DNA from: Gnetum montanum
Lineage: Eukaryota; Streptophyta; Gnetopsida; Gnetales; Gnetaceae
Direction: 5' to 3'
NCBI GenBank assembly: GCA_015680685.1
Contig: MNCI01022074.1
Location: 401,010 to 465,009 of the forward strand
Length of the DNA: 64,000 nt
In this document: positions 34,594 to 44,125 of the stretch, one piece after another
How positions within the stretch are numbered: position 1 is the stretch's first letter
How the letters are laid out: each line of letters opens with the position of its first letter
Notes under the pieces: generated by a model
What the model was told of the DNA's origin: nothing
Databases searched by the model: none
Seen by the model: the letters and a program-made list of their open reading frames with translations, nothing else
Translations under genes and position numbers: made by a program

Positions 34594-34595
34594 AG
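34594..34595 (+). promoter_or_regulatory. Putative splice acceptor before T2 RT
   Basis: CGCTTCGCTCCAG|GTT precedes the RT frame and aligns with TTTTGCAG|GTT in T1. Confidence 0.4.
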
Positions 34596-36330
34596 GTTTA
34601 AATTGGTAGGAGCAAGCACATGGCCACCAAGAATATCCTTTAAACATTGTCTCTCAGTGGACCATACAGGGATGTAAAAAGAGAAATTAATCTAGAATCC
34701 TTGGATCTAGACCCATGCACTTGTACTAATTTAATAGCCTCCACTCAGGAAACATCGGATTGGCCTAAAAATATGGCTAAGACTTTAGATCTAGAGATTG
34801 ATAATATCACTCAAGATCCTCTTGTTGAAGTCCCCATTACTACATCCAATGGTGAAAATAGAGCATTGAAATTAAGTGCCCTACTAGACTCACATCTTGT
34901 CAATGACATCACCCAAGTATTGAAAGACAATATAAAAACATTCGCATGGTTATATACCAACATGCCAGGATTAGACCCCCGAATCGTCCAACACAACATC
35001 ATTTTTGATACAAAAGTCAAACCAATGAAGAAAAAGGCACGAAAGATTAAACCTGATGTAGCGTTAGTGGTCCATGCTAAAATCACAAAGCTCTACCAAG
35101 TCAATTTCATCTGAGCCATTGACTATTCTGACTGGGTATCAAACATTGTCATAGTCCCTAAGAAGAATGTTAGCATACACATATGCATTGACTTCCATGA
35201 TCTCAACATAGCCACTATAAAGGATGACTTCATGCTACCTAGCATCGATCAACTTATTGACACAACTGCTAGGCATGCACTATTATCCTTTATGGATGGA
35301 TTTTTAGGGTACAATCAAATAAGGATCAATCCATAACATCAACTCAAGACAACCTTTATGACACCTTGGGGCACATTTTGCTATACAATGATGTCGTCTG
35401 GTCTTAAAAATGCAGGCGCTACATATCAACGAGAAATGACATATATATTTAGTGATTACATGCTCGATTTGCTTAATGATTCTGTTGATGATATTGCAGT
35501 TAAATCTAAAACAACCGAACAACATGCAAAAGACTTAGATTTAGTGCTGAAACATTGTCTCAAATATGACCTTAGACTCAATCCAAAGAAGTGTGTCTTT
35601 GGTGTCAAAATGGACAAAATTCTTCATTTCGTAGTCTCTAGAACGGGGATACGAGTAAACCTTGATAAGGTTAAGGCAATAAATAACATGCAACCACTAA
35701 AAAACCTTACCAAACTACGTGGTCTACAGGGTAGGTTGCAATTCATTAGATGCTTTATCAAAAGTTTGATGGATAATTTGAGACCCATGAAACACCTATT
35801 ATGAAAGAATTTTCATTTCCAATGGACCCAATAGTGCCAGCAAGCATTCAAGAGCATAAAGCAAGAGATGGCTCAACTGCCAATAGTTTATCCCCCACAG
35901 AGCAATAAACCTTTCTACATCAACCTTGCAACTTCCAACTCTTCCATTGCATTGATGCTTTATCAAAAACATAAAGATGAAATCAAGATCCCTATATATT
36001 ACCTAAGCCACACTCTAATTGCCTATGAACAACGATAGAATGACATGGAGAAATCATGCCTTGCCCTCGTCCTCATATTTTCCTTAAAGAAATGGTGGCA
36101 TTCTCTTTTGTAATCAAGTTTACATCATTTGCAAGAATAATGTACTCCGTGCCATCACTAACAACATCTATGAGTCGAGTATTGATAGCTAGGTGGAAAC
36201 CAATGATCGCAGACTTGGACTTATACTATGTTGCTCAAACCTCCAAAAAAGGTCAAGCAATAGTCACACAATTGACCATCTTGCCAACACATGATCAAGA
36301 AATGATTAGCCCTAAATTCCCCAATGAGAA
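34596..36330 (+). pseudogene. pol: T2 reverse transcriptase and RNase H, degenerate
   Basis: A 155-codon open stretch (34647-35114) carries the linker (LDLEIDNITQDPLVEVPITT, then MPGLDPRIVQHNI) and KARKIKPDVALVVHAKITKL. The palm follows: NVSIHICIDFHDLN near 35170, then FMTPWGTFCYTMMSSGLKNA and SVDDIA near 35485, where Ser replaces the usual Tyr or Phe before the two catalytic Asp. The connection (LTKLRGLQGRLQFIRCF) and a decayed Ty3-type RNase H (FYINLATSNSSIALMLYQKH, 35900-36200) complete it. Stops lie near 35114, 35336 and 35804. Confidence 0.85.
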
Positions 36331-36339
36331 TGTTAATAG

Positions 36340-36780
36340 TATAGACATTGTGCCTAATAACTATGAGGCAATCCTTTATATTGATGGAGCTTCAACTTCC
36401 TAAGGAGGAGGTATTGTGGCCATTTTAACATAACCCTTCAGAGAAATCCAACCCTTCACCTACCAGTTGACCTTTCCTTGTACCAATAACATGGTGGAAT
36501 ATGCAGGTCTTCTTAGAGGTCTTTAGGTAGCATTGACTTTAAGAATCGTAGATCTTGTAGTTCGAGGCGATTCACAACTAGTCATTAATCAAGTCACAAA
36601 GGTTTATGCATGTAAGGCTCTCCATTTGCAACCATATTGTGATTTGACCAAGCATCTACTAAATTAATTAGTGGAAGTGGATATACAACATGTTCCTAGA
36701 AGAAAAAACACCATTGCCGATGCACTTGCTATGTTGGCTCTAAACATGATAGCCAAAATGTTTCATGTGTTGCCTAGCTC
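36340..36780 (+). pseudogene. T2 second (archaeal-type) RNase H domain
   Basis: ILYIDGASTS (Asp), FPCTNNMVEYAGLLRGL (Glu), VVRGDSQLVINQV (Asp) and VPRRKNTIADALAMLAL (Asp) give the full D-E-D-D set. Stops occur near 36402, 36433, 36526 and 36666. It is homologous to 13370-13780 and to the T4 copy. Confidence 0.85.
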
Positions 36781-36799
36781 TATAACAAATTATGCCAAA

Positions 36800-38103
36800 C
36801 CTATAAACGATGCTCTTGATGAAATGCCCATAGCATCTGTTAGCATGACACATGTAATAGAATGGTACAATGACATAAAAGAGTACCTTCTACGAGGTGA
36901 ATCTCCAAAATATTTGACAAATGCTCAAAAGCACACAATGCGAAAATGCTCTCAGCAATATGCTTTAATAGGAGACACCTTGTGTCGCAAATCCTATGAA
37001 GGCATTCTATTGATGTGCATTAGTAGCATCGACAATCAAACGATTGTAGAAAAAGTCCATGAAGGACTTTGTGAAGGGCACATAGCACCTAAAGCAATGG
37101 CAACAAAGATTAGGTGTTTGGGCTAGTACTGGTCACACATGGAGTACGATTGCTTCTCCAAAGTCAGGACATGTGACATTTTCCAAAGGCATGGTAACCT
37201 AATACATGTGCTGCCTAACGAATTGCACACAACACAAATCACATCGTCATTCCAAAGATGGGGATTAGACATCATTGGACCAATAACACCACCATCTTCT
37301 GCAAGGCATAGCTTCATTATCACAACAACTGAATACTTCACAAAATAGGTAGAAGTTATTCCCCTTAGGAAGACCACTTTTAAGCATGTCTACTCTTTCA
37401 TACTAGAAAACGTTGTGACCTATTTTGGTGTTCCGATGATCATCGTTACTGACAATGGACCACAATTCAATAGCGCGGATACTAAAAGCTTCTGCGAAAT
37501 CCTAGGTATTAAACATGTGTTCTCGTCACGTTACTACCTGTAGAGAAATGGTCAAGAAGAGGCTACAAACAAAACTATCATCATGGTGCTCAAAAAGATG
37601 TTAAATCAAAGCAAGAGGTGATGGCATGAACAACTAGTCTATGCATTATGAGCATACCGAATGAAACACTAAACATCTATAGGTAAAACTCCATATAGTC
37701 TTGTATACGAATCTGAAGCTACTTTGCCTTTGGAGTTATAGGTTCCCTCGTTGTGGATAGCTCTCTCAGGCCTCCTCAATGAAAGCCAAAGCAATGAATT
37801 ATGCATTACTGACCTTAACTCAGTGGAGGAGGAACATGTGCGAATGCTTGATCAGGTCGAGTGGTACTAGAAACAACAATAGCAATGACATAAACATGAT
37901 CTGCATAAATGCCTGATTAAGGAAGGAGACCTAGTCTTTAAGGCCATCTGTGAACACCTAGATAAATTTTGAGCTAACTGGGAAGGGCCTTACTTAGTCA
38001 CCAAGGCATACAATAACAAAGAATTCAAACTTGCTGACATGGACGAGAATGAGTTCACTAATCCCACAAATCACCTATACCTAAAATGGTACTATGCCTG
38101 ATG
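36800..38103 (+). pseudogene. int: T2 integrase, degenerate
   Basis: The zinc region reads KVHEGLCEGHIAPKAM near 37055 and RTCDIFQRHGN near 37170, with the first Cys of the usual CxxC kept. The core has WGLDIIGPI (near 37260), VTDNGPQFNS (near 37450) and NGQEEATN (near 37550), so all three catalytic acids are present. The C-terminal part runs through EEHVRMLDQVEWY and KEGDLVFKAICE to NHLYLKWYYA and a stop at 38099-38101. About ten in-frame stops disable it. Confidence 0.85.
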
Positions 38104-38109
38104 AACTTG

Positions 38110-38460
38110 AGGTACATAATGGTCTTGGCATCATGACCTAAAACTGATACCACATAATGGTCCTAGGGCTATGACTTGAAACTAGCACCACAGAGTGTCT
38201 TGGAGTCATGATAGCAAACTAACACCACAGAGCTCCATCAGACATGACACTAAACTACCACATTTGTCCACCATGATGTAAAAATAGCATGCAAAGACCA
38301 CTAAGACTATAAACTGGTTTTCCTCTTCACAGTCCACTATGACTATAAACTAGTGATACACCATCCACTACAACGCTAAACTGGCACCATCCAAAGGGTT
38401 ATGATGTGAAACTAACCTGCAACAATCTGCTAAGACTATAAACTAGCAACATCATCAATG
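38110..38460 (+). repeat. TAAACT-core degenerate repeat array after T2 integrase
   Basis: About nine units such as GACCTAAAACTGATACC, GACTTGAAACTAGCACC, GACACTAAACTACC, GACTATAAACTGG and ACGCTAAACTGGCACC. The position and motif match T1 and T4. Confidence 0.75.
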
Positions 38461-39620
38461 ACTAGGCAATGCTTGAAAAGATCTATTACTATAATTGGTT
38501 GTACCTGTTCCAAAAATATTTGCTGCACAATTTGTCTCACAAACCTTGATGAGACTGATGCTGTTCATGATTCTATCTACTTTGAAATTGCACGTGCTGG
38601 CTCCATCTCCTTGATTTTTTTTAAGTTTAAAGTACTTAGTTAACTGAATCATTCGTGGTTTTCTTTTCTTCTTGGAGCTATGTTTGTAGGATGACATGCC
38701 TGAGGCATTTGCGCATAGATACACTTCATCATGACGATAAGGTATCAGATTCCTCCTGACGCATGCAACTGGATTAATTAATCCTTTCATAAGTACATTC
38801 CTGACTCCTAATACATTCCCTATTCCCCATCATGTTCCCTTTATCCTATTCAATTACACCCCCTTGATGTATTCTACTCATTCCAAAGCCTTTGATAGAC
38901 TATTCCACACTGTGATTCTCTAAGCAGTTGCAATGCAAAACACAGTACACAGTACATGATACAAATGCAAACGCATGAGCATGATTATAGCACTGAAAGA
39001 AAGCTCTTCCAAAAGGAAAAGAAAAATAAAAAGAAAAGAAAACAAACAAAAATAAAAAGAACAAAAATAAAAAGAATGAAAGATCAAAGAGCAAAATGCA
39101 CGGAAAAGGTCTTCATGACCCTGTGAACATAATAGACCAAAGACCATTGGCTCTTCTCACACAAGCTCCAAGCGAGAAGGCAATTTTTTTAGAAAGACAA
39201 TTACACTCATGTCTCAAAAGATCATGTTTCATATCATCACATGGATTTGGTTGTTTACAACGAGCACTCATAAACACTCTATAATAGTCACATTTCTCCA
39301 AAGAATGCACCTCTTATGCCTTGGTTCCGAGTTTGCTAAAAACTAGCTACTAACAAGGACCAAAAATATGGCTTGTTCATGTGAGAGCATTCCTCTCCCA
39401 CAATTCCAACAACAATTATAACCCTTGATCAACTCTTGATTCCCCTAATTACAACCAATTCCCTTACATCTTAAACTGCATTTCTCCAATCCCATGTACT
39501 TTGAAAACAGTGTGATGATGTCTAGCCAGGGGCCGATGGACAATGCTTGGTACTTGGTTGATCATGGTGTTTTGTACTTCTTTGTCCATGCCTCTCGGGT
39601 GGATTCCTCCATACGTCAAC
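38461..39620 (+). other. T2 3' untranslated region
   Basis: No conserved coding. An A/G-rich run at 39005-39090 is built of AAATAAAAAGAA-type words. Confidence 0.55.
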
Positions 39621-39629
39621 AAAGAGAGG
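39621..39629 (+). other. T2 polypurine tract
   Basis: AAAGAGAGG, four bases before the 3' LTR start, within a context (CTCTCGGGT...CAACAAAGAGAGGCCAA) shared with T1 and T4. Confidence 0.75.
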
Positions 39630-39633
39630 CCAA

Positions 39634-41336
39634 TGAAACACCACTAATTTCAGCCTAACACTTTGAAAAAAAATAACTTAGGGCCTCTTGAGCTTTTGGA
39701 AGGCAAAAATTTGACTAAGGCATGTAACTCATGCTCAGCTTCTCAAGCTAGCTTGCCCTCAATATGAGAAACTCCAATGACTTCAAGATCAAGTCAAATA
39801 TGGTCCAAATATAAGGGTGCAAGTCATCCTCAAGGGTCACTATTGTCCACTTCTAGTTTTAGCATTTGGAAATCTAAATTTTGGGCCAAACTACACAAAT
39901 TTTCTCACTCACACTGTGGTCATGCTAAGGTCATGTTGACAGCATGAGGAAAGTGTGACAAACTTTGAGACCCTCAAAACTAAGTCAAAATGGTCTAACT
40001 TCAAGGGTGCAAGTCAGCCACAGGGTTCATTATTGACAACTTTAAGTCCCAGCCTCCAGAATTCTAGATTTTGTACAAAATTACTAGTTTTTGTAGCTCA
40101 CACTAGCAGCATGAGTCCAACGTGAGCTATCATAAGTGTTTAAAACAAGGCATATCCAAGCTCAACTTTTGACTTGTAGATCACTCTCAAGGATAACCAT
40201 AGTCAAACAATTTTTGTACTCAAGAAACAGGCTTCAAAGGTCAAAAATTGGTGTGAAATGTGTCATTTTCATCAGGTCACATTGAGGTCATGTTGGCAGT
40301 GTGAGTGCAACATGAGTACAGCGTGAGTACTAATCATGCCTAGTCAAAAAGCATGCTAAACACATGTTGAGGATAGGCCAAGACAAAATCAACTCACGCT
40401 GGAAGCTCTGGTGAAACAGAGATGCCTCAAACAGCCACAAAACCACTCAAGTCGACATCTTGCAACAGTCAATTTAGGGCGGAGAAGTTTCAAGAAAGCT
40501 GAAGTCAATCTCTCTTGTTGTACATTTTCATTTTCATTATAAATTTTCATCATTTGTGAGCTGGTCAAGCTCTTACACTCCAAATTCTATCTACTTCCAT
40601 GGGTGTAAGGTAGCTTGCATAAGCCAATACACTTTGTAAGATACAGTGCATCTAGTCAAAAACATAGTCTGCCTACGCACGTCCAATTTGCATGCAATTG
40701 TCTGTCTAACACCTATCACATGATCCATTTTCCTCTCATTTCTCATCCATTGATCCATCTATGAGTTTCGTGCCCAAACCTGGCCAAACCTTATAAATAC
40801 CTCACCCATTCACATAAACGGGGTTGACAATTTTGAAGGTTGGCGGCTTAGGAAACATTGACTAGCAACTTTCGGATGCTCAGGTACATCTAATTCCTAG
40901 CATCCAAGCACCTATAAGCATATCACCCAAGGACATAGTGCTTGATTTTCCATCCACACATGCAACTACACTTTGACTAGTGCACATTTATTCTAAGCAA
41001 TACAATATATTTCATTTTTTCCTTCCATTATATCATTTACTTTGTTTTAAATTCAGTTTACGCCTTGTTTACAATACAATTTTGTATATGCTCTATTTGC
41101 ATTTTGTGCATCACTGTTTACATTTCGTACATCAATTACAATAACCCCAATGCAAGCTATAGCTCACATTCAGGGAAGTCCTTGGCTGATTTGTGTGTAG
41201 ACCATCCAAGGCACTCTGCCTTTGTTTTCCTTTCTACCTTGCCCTCACGCAAAGGCAGGGTTAGCTATACCTATCCAGTGATCTTTCGGTGTTTTTTTTT
41301 CCTTCCAGCCTTACACCAATGATTTTGGTCAGTACA
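39634..41336 (+). repeat. T2 3' LTR
   Basis: 1703 bp from TGAAACACC to AGTACA, colinear with 22511-24216. The TATA box is at 40792-40799. Confidence 0.9.
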
Positions 41337-41341
41337 GTAAC
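41337..41341 (+). repeat. T2 target site duplication, right
   Basis: GTAAC, paired with ATAAC at 22506-22510. Confidence 0.75.
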
Positions 41342-41560
41342 CACAATTAGTGGGTGGTCCTATGCTACCAATTTTCTAGTGATTAAGGTTAGAAATTGCA
41401 AAGGTAACTTCCCCATCATTATGGGAAGGGCTTGGTTAATCATGGTCGATGCATGTATGGGCATAAAGAACCTCTCCTTGGAAATCTCCAAGGAAAATGA
41501 ATTTGAAAATTTAGAGAAGAAGTGTATTCCATGCATCTCATACTACAATAATGGGTGAAA
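41342..41560 (+). pseudogene. pro: Host protease, 3' part
   Basis: SGWSYATNFLVIKVRNCKGN and FPIIMGRAWLIMVDACMGIK are the last strands of the protease domain, with the typical I-(L/M)-GR-W-L motif. This is the continuation of 22300-22505 across T2. Confidence 0.75.
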
Positions 41561-42720
41561 TTACATGGAAAAGATTTGATCCATCAAAAGTACATACATC
41601 AAAGCATGTAATCAATTTGCACAAGCAACAAATATTCAAAGGTATCTATATGTAGTAGCCACAAAATAGGAGGGCACCTAGTGGCTGATAGCTGACTCAG
41701 GTAGCAACACATTATGCATGAAACCAATTGAGAGCCTAACATGTGCTCATGTCATGGATGAACTTAAGCAAGTTCATCACCAACTCTCTTATATTGAAGA
41801 TGATGATACTTATTAGGGAGAGTTGGAAATCCATGATAACTTCAAGCAAGAGCCCCTAGACTTGAAAACTTTACTAGCCAGCATGGAGTATGCATTCTTA
41901 AATAATGGTAAGCTAGTTATAATTAATGCCAAACTTGCTCCTAAACAAAACGAAAATCTACTAAAGGTAGTTAAAAAATGGCCAACAACCTTTGCTTAAT
42001 CATATTCTAAGATAACAAGAATTAATCCAAGGATATGCCAACATTGCATTTATACTAACCCAGCCATGAAGCTAAGAAGGTAGCCATAGAGGTGGATGAA
42101 TTCCAAATTGAAGTAGATTTTCAAAGAGGAAATAGAGAAACTTCTCAAAGTATGGTTCATCTATTCCATGGAAAATAGTGAGTGGGTTAGCCCACTCATA
42201 ATTTTTCTAAATAAAGGTAAGGAGCACAAAAAAGTAGCGCTCCTTACCAAGAAATTATTGCTTCTCTAGACCAAGTAGCATAAACATGCATTCCAATAGT
42301 TGAAGGAAAAGCTTGTAGAAACTCCAATTCTATGGGCACCAAATTTTTCTAGATCATTTCACATAATGATGGATGCATATAATTATGCTTTGGGAGTGGT
42401 TCTTATGCAGTCAGATGATAAAAAATATCCATATTACATCCATTATATAAGCTAAAGCATTGTAGGTACATAACTGAATTACATTACCATGGAGAAAGGA
42501 CTAATGAAAATGGTGTATGTTATTGAAAAGTTCAGGCACTATGTGCTTGGTTATAAGGTATTTGTGCACACAAAACATAGTGTCATCTACTTCCTAATGA
42601 ACAATTTGATGGTGAATCCTCATATTATATGGTGGATTGTGATCTTGCTAGAATTTGATCTCATGATGATAGATTAGAACGGGGCCAAGAATGTGGCTAT
42701 TGATCACCTCTCTTGATTAA
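41561..42720 (+). pseudogene. pol: Host RT (palm deleted) and RNase H
   Basis: The linker before RT reads YAFLNNGKLVIINAKLAPKQ at about 41890, then RINPRICQHCIY. The fingers end in WVSPLIIFLNKGKEHKK near 42225. The frame then jumps to HKHAFQ-LKEKLVETPILWAP at about 42290, so the whole palm with its YxDD is missing. RNase H follows: FHIMMDAYNYALGVVLMQSD, ITMEKGLMKMVYVIEKFRHY, and DLMMID-NGAKNVAIDHLS ending near 42715. The domain is degenerate but easily recognised. Confidence 0.8.
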
Positions 42721-42779
42721 GATGAAATAACAAAGAGGATAAGAGCCCACTCTCTAATTAGTTTTCCAATGAACTCCTC

Positions 42780-44125
42780 TTTAGAGAACCAATGAATGAA
42801 CAAGTGCCCATAGAAACAACATGGTACAATGACATCCTCACCTATCTTCTTAGTTAGGAGATTCCATAAGATCTTGGCTTTAGAAAGAAGCAATAATTTC
42901 TTCATTGGGCCAAATACTTCATGAAAATCAACAAACATCTCTACAAGGTGTGCATTGATGGCCTAATTTGTTTATATGTCCTTGATGAAGATCAACTACA
43001 CATTCTCTAAGATGCTCCTGAAGGGCCTTGCAGAGGCCACTATGTAGGGAGATGCATGGCCATAAAATTCCTAATGACAAAATACTAGTGGCTTAAAATA
43101 TTTAGGAATGTCCACAAGTTTGTCTGATCTTGTGAAGGCTATCAGCAAGATGGTGGGATGAATGCATGAATGGAGGGTCCTCAATAGTGGATTCAATCAC
43201 TAGATTCCTTTGACATATGGGGCATAGACTTCATGGGTTCCATCACATCCATGTCGAACAGAATGGCATATATCATCGTAGCAGTTGACTACTATACCAA
43301 ATNCAGAATGGCATATATCATCGTAGCAGTTGACTACTATACCAAATGGGTAGAAGTAGCAGCCATCACTGATTATACATCATTCATTATTGCTTGATTT
43401 GTACAACAACATATTGTAAATAGGTTTGGGGTGCCACATGCATTGATTTCTGATAATGGAACTCATTTTATAGGTGCTACTTTTAGAAAGCTAATGTAAC
43501 ACTTAGAGGTTGAACATAAGTTAACAACACACCCTATCATCCCTAAGATAATGGTCAAGCAAAGGTAACTAACTAGAAGATCACAAAGATCATAATGAGG
43601 ATCATAAGAAAATATAGAAAAGACTAGAGTACAAAACTCAACAATTCCCTATGAGCCTACCACTCAACATGGAAACTTTTTATTAGCTACTCTCTCTACG
43701 AGTTAGTGTACAAAAAACTTCCAACACTTCCAATTCAATCTAAGCTCTATACACTCTCAAAAACCTATGATATAAATCTTGACCTAAGTCTAGCACAAAA
43801 GGAAAGATCGATTAACCTCAATGTGCTAGATGAAAATAGACTAGTTGTCCTATCTTTGAATGAAGTGCATGAGGAATTCAACAAGTAATGACATGTCCAA
43901 AGAATATGGAAATTGAAATTCCAACCAAGAGATGAGGTTCTTTACTTGAATCCCACACATGTACCTCAGAAAACAAAGTTTCAAACATTGTGGAAAGGAT
44001 CTTATATAATTTTTAAAACCTTTTCTTCTAAGGCCATGACCATATACAAACCTAAAATACCAAATAAAAGGTAGTTGGTCAACATCCAATAAGTGAAGCT
44101 TTTCCTAGAACCAAGATAAGCTAGT
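42780..44125 (+). pseudogene. int: Host integrase, degenerate
   Basis: The zinc region is decayed (EGPCRGHYVGRCMAIKF near 43020, SCEGYQQDG near 43130). The core has FDIWGIDFMGSITSMSNRMA near 43210, VAVDYYTKWVEVAAI near 43325, and FGVPHALISDNGTHFIGATF near 43430. The third acid is lost: near 43550 the motif NGQAEVTN reads NGQAKVTN. The C-terminal part has KLQFPTKR-like and KTFQTLWKG-like blocks up to about 44110. An exact 44-bp duplication around an N at 43303 is probably an assembly join. Confidence 0.8.
43259..43347. other. Assembly join: N at 43303 flanked by a 44-bp exact duplication
   Basis: 43259-43302 and 43304-43347 are identical around a single N inside the integrase core. Confidence 0.8.

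Larger units (their letters stand above)
22511..41336 (+). mobile_element. T2: complete Tat/Ogre-like element nested in the host protease gene
   Basis: An 18.8-kb element with two full LTRs, primer site, gag, protease, a spacer with an antisense nine-exon gene, RT, two RNase H domains, integrase, repeat-bearing 3' region and polypurine tract. The 5-bp target duplication differs at one base, and the LTRs differ at many mostly transitional sites, so insertion is old. The reading frames carry fewer breaks than in T1, which makes this the better copy for studying the antisense gene. Confidence 0.9.
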
